In this document: positions 1 to 8,249 of the stretch, one piece after another | How the letters are laid out: every line of letters begins with the position of its first letter | How positions within the stretch are numbered: the stretch's first letter is position 1 | NCBI GenBank assembly: GCA_012295275.1 | Contig: CM022677.1 | Location: forward strand, 23,753,235-23,765,734 | DNA length: 12,500 nt | Source of the DNA: Chrysomallon squamiferum | Lineage: Eukaryota > Mollusca > Gastropoda > Neomphalida > Peltospiridae | Direction: 5' to 3' | Notes under the pieces: model-generated | The model's database searches: none | What the model was told of the DNA's origin: nothing | The model's input: only the letters and a program-made list of their open reading frames with translations | Made by a program: the position numbers and the translations under genes

Positions 1-115
1 TCCAGCACCTCCTCCTCCACCTTCCGCGATGACGTAGATGAATCTGCTCTGATAGACAGGAATGAACACAGGAATGTAAGGATGGTTCCGCCAATGGCGA
101 GGTAAAATGACCAGC
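1..115 (-). CDS. LHFPL2: LHFPL2-like coding exon 3 (TM4 and cytoplasmic tail), partial at window edge
   Basis: Acceptor TTCTATTTTAG|GC has its AG at 117-116. The first two bases complete the split glycine codon, giving CSL-G-W-S-F-Y across the junction as in the family. TM4 follows ([19 protein letters not shown]), then a tail rich in serine, lysine and glutamate. The frame is open to base 1, with 37 full codons and two bases of the next. About ten residues, the stop codon and the 3' UTR should lie beyond the left edge. Confidence 0.88.
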
Positions 116-138
116 CTAAAATAGAAACGTTTGTTTTC

Positions 139-197
<59 letters not shown>

Positions 198-1155
198 AAG
201 AAGAATGTTATTATTATTAATTAATTTATTAATTAAAACTATGAAGTTTTTTTTTACTGAAATTAATACATAACGTATTATGTATAGTAATGGTAATAGT
301 AACAATAGCAATAGTAGCTTCAGTAATATCAGTAGCAGTCTCTGCAAATGAATTCGTAGTAGCAGCGGTAGCAGCAGTAGTGGTAGTAATAACTGTTGTT
401 GTTGTTGTTGTTGCAGCAGTAGTTGTATTCATGTTATTACAGGATGAATGAATTAAACGGATGAATGATGACGGCTCTTTTTCCTATTTCAGTGGCCAAT
501 CTCCATACATTACAATACGCAAAACACTTAGATTTCCTGACAGTATGTTTGATTGCCACTTTATTCCAAATATCGATTTCTTACAGAAATTAAGGGATCT
601 GTGCTGAACGAAAGATTGATATGCTATGAATACAGAATCACGTTTTTAAATAATGTATTACTTAGAACTGTCCTAAATATCAGACGAAGCTTTGTGTTTG
701 TACGTTGAATGGCTGCTTGGTCCGTGTCTGTTTGTTTGATTTTACGGTTCATAATTTAGTTTTTTTCTTTCTTTCTTTGCTTAATTCTTTCGGTTTTTAA
801 GTATTTTCGTTGATTTCTATTTTTCGTATGTTTTATTTTATTTATTTATTTATTTATTTTTTTTTTTTGGGAAGGATGGCTATATTTATTGTTATTTGTT
901 TTCATTCGAATTTTTTTTTTTAGCGTAACCAAATTCACTAGTAGTGATAGTGACAGCAGCAGTAATAACATAACCAGATTCACTAGTAGTGTAACACAAC
1001 GTGGTGTTTGGACCAGTGTTCGTAATCACTTACCTAAACTGCACTCATCTTTTTCAAAAGGTGACGCGTACTTTCCACAGTATTTCTTTACCAAATCTGA
1101 ACCCCAGCCTGCAGGATAGAGGATCAGTCCCACAATGGCAATAAGACCTAAGAGA

Positions 1156-1205
<50 letters not shown>

Positions 1206-2545
1206 TGATGATGATGATGATGATGAGAAGAAGAAGAAGAAGAAAACAAAAATAATTAAAGATAAAATTAATAATTCCAGTCCAACTGGACTGTAAAACA
1301 AAACACTTTGGTTAATGATTAATTAACGGTGGTCGTTTGTGTGGTTTTCACTAATCGTGTTGAAGAACTACGCCGAGAGGCTGTGTCTGAGATAAGTACT
1401 AACTCATCACAATACCATCTGAGTAACATGCAGCCTTAGACTCGAAATTAAACTAAACCCTCGACTAGATCACACTAAAAATTTAGCTTAACCATATCAC
1501 TCTAAAAATATAGCTTAACCATATCACTCTAAAAATATAGCTTAACCATATCACACTAAAAATATAGCTTGACCATATCACACTAAAACTAAAGCTTAAC
1601 CCCAGGGACACTAAATCTGATTTCCTCAGTCTCAAGCAGTCATAAGCGTTGACTAACAGTTTGAATTACGAATGAGTTACAGCTCAAGTGCATCATTCAT
1701 GACAGCACCCATCCTTTCCGTTGTAATATTAGTGTGAGTCATGATCACGTGTCTCTGTATTCGACTCTCTAAGTGTTAACGGATACAGAACGGAGGAAGA
1801 AAACCTGACTTTATTGTTTGTGTGCGTCTCAACATAATATTACATCTATCTGTATAACTGAATTAGTCAATTCAGAGCATGTATGTCTTCCTGTGTATCC
1901 GAATGTAACTCATATACAGAGCAAATATGTATTTCATATGTATAATGTGTATGCATTTATATGTGTATACAAATTTATGTGTGTATGAGAGAGCGCGAGC
2001 GTTTGAATCTGTGTTTGTGTTTATGTGCGCGCGTATTCGTAGTTGTTTGTTTTCTCGCAAACGTCGAAGTAAATCTGCATCCGAACGTTCCCGAATATAA
2101 ACGAAAGAACCCGAAACACCAGAACTGTGATTCATTCGTATTAGACTTAATACATATTCCCTGCTGAACCTATCACGTCACAAAATCTGAAGTCCGTCTG
2201 TGAATTTATGATTCATCTTGAGAAATAAACATGTCGTGGTCTGGCTGTTCTCAGCGCACGCAGTTTGACTCCTCGCTTAGACGTTTTTAATGTCGACACG
2301 ACACGCGACTGAAAAACGTGTTTTCTCTTTTTTTTAAAGCGAAACAGTTTAGAGTGTTCAGTTATAATTAATAATTCAGATAAAACGAATTAAGATTAAA
2401 ACAAAAATATTAATGTAATAATACGAATAATAATAGCGAGGTAATGATAATGAAAACGATGATGATGATGATGATGATGATGATAATTGTCAATATCAAA
2501 ATAGAAATATGTAATGTATATTACATGAGATAATAATAATAATAA

Positions 2546-2576
<31 letters not shown>

Positions 2577-3594
2577 AAGAAGAAGATTAATGACACTATT
2601 TCACAATCTTTAACATCACAGAAATATATAACAAAGAAAAGAAAAAAATATATATATCAATAATAAATTGCATTTAAGCAAAAAGAATGGGCTGGTTTTG
2701 TTTGTAAATGTGTTTAGCATATTTCTGACCTAAAAAGAGTATAAATGTGTTCAAACTGAATACACATGCCGTTGCCATTATGAGGTCAAATTTATTTTCC
2801 ATTTGTCCATCCACGTTTTCGATAATGAAAGGACATTTTTAAGAGTACCAATGGTCTGAATCTGGGGCAGATTTAAAAATATCAAAGGAAATTTGTTTAT
2901 TTTAGTTTTATCATCTAATAAAGTGTGTATGTTCTGTCGAGTTCAATAGAACATAGATGTTAACGATTTTTAAATTTATTTTTCAGGAATGTGCTAATAT
3001 GATAAAAATCTGGACTGCGATTTCAGTTAACATGATATTAAACACAAATAATAAAACGATTGCATGCTGAGTAAATGATTTGAAAAACAGAACACACATA
3101 CGTCGTGTTTGAATCCTTAATTCCCAGATGTGCCCGTGGGATACATCAAAGTAACAGAAATAAATAAAGAAAAATATCTCAAAATTATTCGGTTAATTTG
3201 TGAAGATAGAAAACACATTGTTATATTCTGACTTATTTCTTCGAGAACTTTATGCGAACTATAAATTCTTAATAATTATTATATCTCGGCGCTGTTCGGC
3301 TTAAATCGGTTTCGTTCGTTTAAGTTCGTTTACATTTCGGTTCATCTCGGTGTTAATGTTGAAGACAAGATATGAAGATGACCTAGCATGTATTGAGAGG
3401 AAAGGTAAAATAATAATAATAAAAAAAACGTCTTTAAATTCTCATTAAAATGGTCATGTTAATGGGAATTTCAAAACTTTTTTTGTATTATTTTACTAGA
3501 AAACGATATTTTGTCTGAGTAATACACTGACAAATACATATAATAATAGAAAATATATAGTTTTTTTCAAAGACATACACAAACAAACATAATG

Positions 3595-3638
<44 letters not shown>

Positions 3639-4133
3639 CAATGCATATAACTACACAAATGTTACTACAACAAAGCAGCCAGTCCTACCTGCAATACTCT
3701 GCAGCAGTCCGCACACAGTAAATATACTTTTACCACAAAGCGACCTCGTACACAAACTGATGATCGACATCACTGTTACAAACACCAAGATTTGAGCCGT
3801 GCACGAGAAAAACACCAAAGCGGCTTTCCATGCGTGAGGAAATTCAGAATCGGGCATATCAAACCCAGTCACAAAATGAGCGCACGATTCTCGATCATCG
3901 ATACTCCGATAGTGATGTAGACGAGTGCATCGATTAAAGATTCCGATGGTCGGACGAAAGATCCGATCAGGGTCGATTCCTGTTTGATTATCGTAAATCG
4001 ACAAGGAACCGGCCTTACGTGGCGTTCCGATCAGCCAGTAAGGGGAGGTAATCGAGACGGTGATCATCATGAAGCTGGTGATGGAAAGGAGTGTCCATAG
4101 CAACGTCCAGCACGTGATGATGACGTAGCACAT
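1..4133 (-). CDS. LHFPL2: LHFPL2-like tetraspan membrane protein, spliced, 3' end off the left edge
   Basis: Join of minus-strand exons 4133-3689, 1147-1034 and 115-1. It encodes 224 residues plus a partial codon; the family is about 228 long, so only the extreme C-terminus is missing. Seen: TM1 at about residues 9-33, a large first extracellular loop (34-101), TM2 at about 102-128, TM3 at about 136-159, a second loop (about 160-187) and TM4 at about 188-208, then an acidic/lysine cytoplasmic tail. Family-like motifs are the N-terminal MC-VI-TC start, PYWLIG after TM1, [27 protein letters not shown] and the tail S-T-S-S-KV-EE. Loop 1 has Cys69 and Cys84 and a sequon N49-Q50-T51; loop 2 has Cys172 and Cys184. 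Known: the LHFPL family (Pfam L_HMGIC_fpl) consists of claudin-like four-pass proteins, several of which are auxiliary subunits of receptors or channels; LHFPL2 itself is poorly understood. Inferred: plasma-membrane or endomembrane protein. The subfamily call rests on remembered motifs and a different LHFPL member is possible; family membership is very likely. Confidence 0.88.
141..204 (+). repeat. Compound (AAT)n(AAG)n microsatellite
   Basis: About nine AAT units run directly into about twelve AAG units. It lies 25 bases from the exon 3 acceptor of the minus-strand gene, where it reads (CTT)n(ATT)n. Confidence 0.97.
280..432 (+). repeat. Degenerate triplet block (GTA/ATA/GCA/ACA) with (GTT)n
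   Basis: Most triplets follow purine-pyrimidine-A without being identical. The block includes a (TTG)6-like core near 391-413. It generates a spurious Thr/Ala/Ile-rich minus-strand frame. Confidence 0.8.
831..868 (+). repeat. (TTTA)n tetranucleotide and poly-T tract
   Basis: About six TTTA units run into a run of T residues, inside intron 2. Confidence 0.9.
926..991 (+). repeat. Short direct repeat, 21-base unit twice at 45-base spacing
   Basis: 926-946 and 971-991 match at 20 of 21 positions; each ends in the motif TTCACTAGTAGTG. The spacer is serine-codon-like AGT/AGC triplets. It sits about 40 bases inside the donor of intron 2. Confidence 0.75.
1034..1147 (-). CDS. LHFPL2: LHFPL2-like coding exon 2 (end of TM3 and loop 2)
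   Basis: This exon is 114 bases long, with acceptor TTTCTCTTAG|GT (AG at 1149-1148) and donor TTTAG|GTAAGT (GT at 1033-1032). It supplies residues 149-186, including the family landmark YPAGWG and the loop 2 cysteines 172 and 184. Both boundaries are phase 1, so the exon is symmetric and could be skipped without a frameshift. Codon use shows no disruption and no internal stop is present. Confidence 0.92.
1156..1243 (+). repeat. Compound (AAT)16(GAT)7(AAG)n microsatellite next to the exon 2 acceptor
   Basis: Sixteen perfect AAT units (1156-1203) are followed by seven GAT units (1204-1224) and about five AAG units. The repeat ends only seven bases from the AG of the exon 2 acceptor. On the gene's strand the order is (CTT)n(ATC)n(ATT)n. 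Confidence 0.97.
1467..1601 (+). repeat. 27-bp minisatellite, five units
   Basis: Five contiguous 27-base units start at 1467, 1494, 1521, 1548 and 1575. Each contains ATCAC-CTAAAA and ends AGCTT-ACC. Units 2 and 3 are identical and the others differ at one to four bases, with divergence greatest at the outer edges. Confidence 0.93.
1860..2060 (+). repeat. GT/TATG-rich low-complexity stretch
   Basis: Degenerate GTGTAT, TATATGTG and GTGTTTGTG runs are interspersed with GAGAGCGCGAGCG. Frames crossing it on either strand have no recognisable domain. Confidence 0.6.
2458..2586 (+). repeat. (GAT)n and (AAT)n(AAG)n arrays inside intron 1
   Basis: A (GAT)9-like run at 2458-2484 is followed, after about 45 unique bases, by (ATA)n then about seventeen AAG units to 2586. 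It has the same order and composition as the arrays next to the coding-exon acceptors. Confidence 0.93.
3597..3637 (+). repeat. (CA)20 microsatellite
   Basis: A perfect AC run of about 41 bases. It lies about 50 bases inside the donor of intron 1, where on the gene's strand it is a GT run. Confidence 0.97.
3689..4133 (-). CDS. LHFPL2: LHFPL2-like coding exon 1 (start codon, TM1, loop 1, TM2, start of TM3)
   Basis: This exon holds 445 coding bases: 148 codons plus the first base of a glycine codon. The ATG at 4133-4131 is in the usual LHFPL position, immediately before the Cys-rich N-terminus and TM1. Its context AAAAATGT has a purine at -3. The exon ends in CAG|GTAGGA, with the donor GT at 3688-3687. 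Reading past the donor breaks family similarity at once, whereas joining to 1147 restores it ([17 protein letters not shown]). Loop 1 carries the predicted N-glycosylation site N49-Q50-T51 and two cysteines (69 and 84). Confidence 0.9.
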
Positions 4134-4176
4134 TTTTCTTGTCTGCAGTTATAATGCCGAGACTCGGCAAATTCAT
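4015..4176 (-). promoter_or_regulatory. Overlapping upstream ORF in the LHFPL2-like leader
   Basis: An upstream ATG at 4176-4174 is out of frame (+1) with the main ATG. It reads 53 codons through the main start to a TAA at 4017-4015. Its own context has T at -3, which is weak, so leaky scanning to the main ATG is expected. It is a possible translational brake and is not proposed as a functional protein. Confidence 0.4.
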
Positions 4177-4188
4177 TAAATTATAGAC
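4134..4188 (-). other. 5' UTR part of the ATG-containing exon, with upstream splice acceptor
   Basis: On the minus strand a long pyrimidine run (TTTTCTTTTCTTTCTACAG) ends in AG at 4190-4189, 55 bases before the start codon. This is the strongest acceptor near the gene. It implies that an intron lies in the 5' UTR and that a non-coding first exon sits at higher coordinates. An alternative is that transcription starts close by and this signal is unused. Confidence 0.65.
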
Positions 4189-4227
4189 CTGTAGAAAGAA
4201 AAGAAAATTAATTAATCATTTAATTAC

Positions 4228-4240
4228 GAAGAAGAAGAAG
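4228..4240 (+). repeat. Short (GAA)4 run upstream of the 5' UTR acceptor
   Basis: Four GAA units lie about 40 bases upstream, in minus-strand direction, of the acceptor at 4189. There they read as a pyrimidine-rich CTT run. Confidence 0.8.
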
Positions 4241-4260
4241 ACGGAGAAATGTTTTTAAAA

Positions 4261-4281
4261 CTAACTAACTAATTAACTGAA

Positions 4282-4332
<51 letters not shown>

Positions 4333-4335
4333 AAA
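4261..4335 (+). repeat. (AAAT)n tetranucleotide array
   Basis: About thirteen ATAA units at 4280-4333 are preceded by a short CTAA run. Confidence 0.96.
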
Positions 4336-4439
4336 GGGGTTGTGGTTATTCTTAATCTTTAACATGCAGAAACAGAAAAGTACGATATAAGACTTTTACT
4401 TAACATTAGAGACTGGCGGAATGACAAAGCCACAACAGG

Positions 4440-4690
4440 CTGGTGTTGCTGCTACCAAACGACAACTACTACTAACAGTAATAATACCATAACAACGATT
4501 AACTGATACAAATAATATTGCCACTGCCGCTGCTATTGCTGCTATTCTTATAACTACTACTATTGCTACTATTACTGTTATTTTCCTTTTATTATTCAGG
4601 TGCTGCCATTGTACTGCTGGTACTATTGCTGCTGCTACTACTACCACTACAACCGCTACTACAACTACTACTACTACTATTACTACTATA
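4440..4690 (+). repeat. Degenerate triplet block (ACT/GCT/ATT/GTT)
   Basis: About 250 bases are dominated by purine-pyrimidine-T triplets, mixed rather than homogeneous, with ACT/TAC runs at the right end. The frames through it encode Tyr- or Val/Ala/Ile-rich strings with no domain and are treated as repeat artefacts. Confidence 0.8.
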
Positions 4691-4986
4691 CAGAAATGTT
4701 AAAAATCATTGTGAAACACGATTTGCTATCTAACATTTTTTTTATTATCTCAGAGGAGAATGAAAATAAACATGTCACTGCGATTAATTTCTATAAATAG
4801 AAGTCAGAGCTGTCCAGTTTGAATGGGATCCATGTTTACACATGGGAAGCATTTGACACATGGACAAACAGACAGGTCAGGGCTACAACTGGAGAAACAA
4901 GATTCTTTTCACATTGTAATTGATTATATTATTTTGCTGAGATGATTAGGAGACCGGCAGACAAAGATTCATAAACTGATAAAATG
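4691..4986. other. Unique sequence, no gene seen
   Basis: Moderately AT-rich non-repetitive DNA, presumably part of the 5' intron or flank of the LHFPL2-like gene. It contains two similar CACATGG words (near 4838 and 4857) but nothing I can assign. Confidence 0.5.
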
Positions 4987-5445
<459 letters not shown>

Positions 5446-5533
<88 letters not shown>

Positions 5534-5580
5534 AGAGAGATATATAGATATATAGATAGGTAGATAGACAGACAAACAGA
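5446..5580 (+). repeat. (GA)n array with trailing GATA/GACA repeats
   Basis: A perfect GA run at 5446-5530 (85 bases) is followed by degenerate GATATATAGATA, GATAGGTAGATAGACAGACA repeats. Confidence 0.98.
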
Positions 5581-6140
5581 TTATTATTACTATATGAGAG
5601 ATTAAAACAGACAGACATGCCGACGCCAACCATAATCCGAAACTTCATCTAGCCACATTCGCGAATGTCATTTTAATTTATTATATAATCATAGTGGATC
5701 AGATATCAAGATGATAAGGAACATTTCCAGCTTTCCTGGCAAAGCATATTTACATGTAACACTGGTATGCAGAGTCAGACATAACTCGTCTATGCAGGCA
5801 CTGAGACAAGACAGTAAACAGGTGGAAGATTATTACATTTAATATGAGTCACAATACACAAAACAAACACGAAAACAGGAATTTTAATAATTTTTGATTC
5901 AGATTCTTCGTTACCAAGCCTCAGTCCCGCGCTGACTAAGCGAGAGCTGAATTCAGTTTTGTCAAACGCTGATTGTTTCGGTTTAAAATAATTCTTAAAA
6001 AGTATACTTCTTTACACTTTGTGAATAATGCTTTGTTTTTATTATACAGAATAAGGTTATACATGTATTTGCTTGTTTGTTGTGGTATCTATACACATAG
6101 ACATACATTATACATACATGTACACATTCATAATTAGTTT
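5581..6140. other. Unique sequence, no gene seen
   Basis: About 560 bases of AT-rich DNA without long open frames, splice-bounded coding exons or repeats, apart from a small CpG-containing patch near 5925-5985. Its role is unknown; it may be intronic to the LHFPL2-like gene if the first exon lies further right. Confidence 0.45.
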
Positions 6141-6189
6141 AGACACACACACATATATCTATGTATATAGATATATATATGTGTATATG

Positions 6190-6230
<41 letters not shown>

Positions 6231-6268
6231 TATATATACATACATATATACACACATATATATAGCGC

Positions 6269-6299
<31 letters not shown>
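6141..6299 (+). repeat. Compound AC / AT / TA / GA microsatellite
   Basis: An ordered series of (AC)n, TATATG-type repeats, a (TA)n run at about 6193-6238, an ACATATATA stretch, a GCGCGC junction (6265-6270) and (GA)14 at 6271-6299. Confidence 0.96.
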
Positions 6300-6336
6300 C
6301 ATTTAAATAAAAACAGAAAGACGCAAACAAACAATT

Positions 6337-6337
6337 C

Positions 6338-6372
<35 letters not shown>
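6337..6372 (+). repeat. (ATT)12 microsatellite
   Basis: A nearly perfect TTA run. On the minus strand it lies about 25 bases downstream of the candidate 5' UTR donor at 6396. Confidence 0.96.
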
Positions 6373-6396
6373 GTTAAAATAGCATTCTGTCCATAC

Positions 6397-6985
6397 CTGA
6401 TGCTCCAGTTTCTACGGTAGATAAATACTCATTCTGTAAACGCTTTATTCTAACAAATCGCTGGGTATTTACAATCAAAGGTAAATCCTGGAACAAAACA
6501 GTGAACAATGCTTCTATGGTAATTCACGACGAAACAACGACCTGTCCTTTTCACAGAGTTCTCTGTTTGTGTCCGGTTTTCACCATCACAGAGTCGAGAA
6601 AAAGAAAACTTCAAACACTACGTAGTAAATCTGGACTACACATTTATCAAACTTTCTTTTCAAAACTCGTCTTCCAGTGGAGCGCGCGCCCGAAATCGTT
6701 TGCTACAGTAGGTTCGTCTGCTTTTCCTTTGATTTCTGTTTCGAGGCTGAATGTAAACTGACAGTCTGTCAGGTGCGAGGGCACGCGGAATCAGCTGACC
6801 GATTAGCTACTCAGCTGACTGCGGCCATTTAACGTTTGACGTCTGCTCGTCTGCGATTTGACCGGCGGTTAAGTCAGATAGCGGACCGCGGGAACGTTAT
6901 CGGCTGCTTCGAATCGACAGACGGAGGCGCGCGGCAGCTGCTGTGTTTGCGCGCGCTGTGCATGCTGGCGCGCGCGCTCGTTTCT
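6397..6985 (-). promoter_or_regulatory. Candidate CpG-rich promoter / first exon of the LHFPL2-like gene
   Basis: Within an AT-rich window, 6681-6985 is strikingly CpG-rich (GCGCGCGCC at 6682, CGGACCGCGGGAACG, GCGCGCGC at 6949 and 6968). On the minus strand a consensus donor ATCAG|GTATGG (GT at 6396-6395) follows it. That donor could splice to the acceptor at 4190/4189. This would make 6397 to roughly 6985 a 5' UTR exon plus core promoter. Rival minus-strand donors exist at 7966-7965 (CCTG|GTAAGT) and 10310-10309 (TGCAG|GTAAAT). No TATA box can be assigned with confidence. The proposal is inference. Confidence 0.3.
6712..6850 (+). repeat. Dispersed repeat, copy A
   Basis: Shares blocks with 8250-8360 in the same order and orientation: GTTCGTCTGCTTTTCC, TGTTTCGAG-CTGA, GTAAACTGACAGTCTGTCAG, GCGAGGGCACG-GGA-TCAGCTGACCG-TTAG-TACTCA-CTGA, and GACGTCTGCT. 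It contains the perfect odd palindrome CTGACAGTCTGTCAG at 6758-6772. Copy A has an extra segment (about 6819-6835) absent from copy B. Confidence 0.8.
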
Positions 6986-7092
6986 GTTGCCATACGTATA
7001 TTGATTTTGTGGCTGTGGAATATAATAAATTAATTTTAGAAAATAAGTGCTTTTCAATCAAACACTCAGTTCCACTTCGTTTTCCTTCTTTT

Positions 7093-7094
<2 letters not shown>
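6986..7094. other. Unique AT-rich edge of the CpG-rich segment
   Basis: A sharp compositional drop occurs after 6985, into TATAATAAATTAATTTTAG. No feature is assigned. Confidence 0.4.

Positions 7095-7125
<31 letters not shown>
7095..7125 (+). repeat. Poly-T run (31 T)
   Basis: An uninterrupted T homopolymer. It could be the poly-A tail of a minus-strand retroposed sequence to its right, but no target-site duplication is apparent. Confidence 0.95.
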
Positions 7126-7126
<1 letters not shown>

Positions 7127-7450
7127 TTATTATATTTCCGTTGTGAATAGGGATGTTCTTTTGTTTGTTTGTGTTACTGAACACATTGGCCGTCGCATAT
7201 TTTTTCAAGATAGAATGTTTAGAAGTCTGTTTGGCAGGGGATTACTATAAGATACATATTAACGAGCCATAACACTGTGTTTATATTCAGCTTCTTTTCA
7301 AAATGAGAATAATAATCCCAAAAGCTGATTATATCACAGTAAAACAGCGGCGGTGGCAAAGCCTTTATTGTGAAACTAACCAGTACCTGGTATTTTCATT
7401 TTAATTATTTATTTACTTTGTTTTTTATTTTTGTTTTGTTTTTTCTTCTT
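7126..7450. other. Unique sequence, no gene seen
   Basis: About 325 bases without a supported gene. T-rich near 7400-7450, where TTTTTTATTTTTG leads into CTTCTTCTTG. Confidence 0.45.
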
Positions 7451-7695
7451 CTTGAAGCAGCAGTAGATTGCTCTTAATAATAGTAATACTAATAGTAGTA
7501 ATAACAGTAGTAGTTATATTAGAAGTTGTAGTGGTACGGGTTTTAATATTAGCAGTTGTAGTAGTACGGGTTTTAATATTAGCAGTAGCAATAGCAACAA
7601 AAACAACAATAGTAGTAGTAGTAGTAGCAGTAGCAGGAACAAAAGCATTATAATAGCAGCAACAGTTATAGAAATAGTAGTAACAGCAATGATAA
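7451..7695 (+). repeat. Degenerate triplet block (GTA/ATA/GCA/ACA) with internal 30-bp duplication
   Basis: Mixed purine-pyrimidine-A triplets for about 240 bases. A 30-base tandem pair (7524-7553 and 7554-7583) differs at one base and contains ACGGGTTTTAATATTAGC. A purer (TAG)6 run lies near 7610-7628. The Val/Ile-rich plus frame and the Thr-rich minus frame are artefacts. Confidence 0.85.
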
Positions 7696-8249
7696 TTTGC
7701 TTTTCTTTCTTCTGTTTTATTTATTTTGTAATGGTAACAGATTTTCCTGTCTGAAATTAAGAGGAACCTAACTTTCAAACTCATTACCGCAGCAAGTTAA
7801 CCTCGAATAGAGCTGAGTGCCCACATTGAATAACAACAGTACAAAGATCTTCACCTGCTAAAATTATACAGCAGCTCCTTCATTATCTCCCTTTGTGTGA
7901 ACTCCTCACAGTGAGTTGCTGTTGAGATTGATGAATAAGGTGTCGGGGGCGGAACTGGAAACTTACCAGGGGGTGAAAACAATGTTGTAAAAGAGAGAGT
8001 TTAATGAAAGAAAGTGAAGGGCATGTTGCAGGACCCGAGAAACACCTGAAATGTCGCGTCTAAAAAACACAAAGCTGTGCAAATTTAAAATTCTGTTTTC
8101 CTATGACTCTTCTTTTACAGATTTACTAAGAACTGACACCCACCTCACAATAATTATGCAAACCTAAAGGGGCGAACACGATTCACGATTCCCTGTAGTT
8201 GTTCGCTTATATTTTGAGTTTATAATGGAACTGAAGTACATTTTGAAGT
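7696..8249. other. Unique sequence, no gene seen
   Basis: Mixed-composition non-repetitive DNA. On the minus strand it carries one strong isolated donor-like site, CCTG|GTAAGT (exon side ending 7967). I found no reading frame with a recognisable domain. Confidence 0.45.

Larger units (their letters stand above)
116..1033 (-). other. Intron 2 of the LHFPL2-like gene
   Basis: A 918-base phase 1 intron with a GTAAGT donor and a TTTTAG acceptor. From left to right it holds an (AAT)n(AAG)n compound array, a degenerate triplet block, AT-rich unique sequence (about 433-830), a TTTA tetranucleotide tract, and a short 45-base-period direct repeat just inside the donor. No other gene is visible in it. 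Confidence 0.85.
1148..3688 (-). other. Intron 1 (between coding exons) of the LHFPL2-like gene
   Basis: A 2541-base phase 1 intron with a GTAGGA donor and a TCTTAG acceptor. It contains a (CA)n tract near the donor, unique AT-rich sequence (about 2590-3590), two (AAT)/(GAT)/(AAG) compound arrays and a 27-bp minisatellite. Open frames inside it are short and repeat-driven. Nothing in 1602-2450 or 2590-3590 resembles a coding exon or a known RNA. Confidence 0.8.

Noticed and set aside
3108-3117. GTGTTTGAATCC resembling a tRNA/SINE B box
   Set aside because: No matching A box at a proper distance upstream and no T-stem pairing, so neither a tRNA nor a tRNA-derived SINE is supported.
4396-4800. 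Val/Ala/Ile-rich and Tyr-rich frames
   Set aside because: Produced entirely by the degenerate triplet block; no domain, splice support or consistent composition outside the block.
6501-6761. 86-codon plus-strand ORF next to the CpG-rich segment
   Set aside because: No domain, and it overlaps the dispersed repeat; length is compatible with chance.
7425-7784. 119-codon Thr-rich minus-strand ORF and the Val-rich plus-strand counterpart
   Set aside because: Both strands are open because the triplet repeat excludes stops in one phase; sequence outside the repeat shows no family motif.
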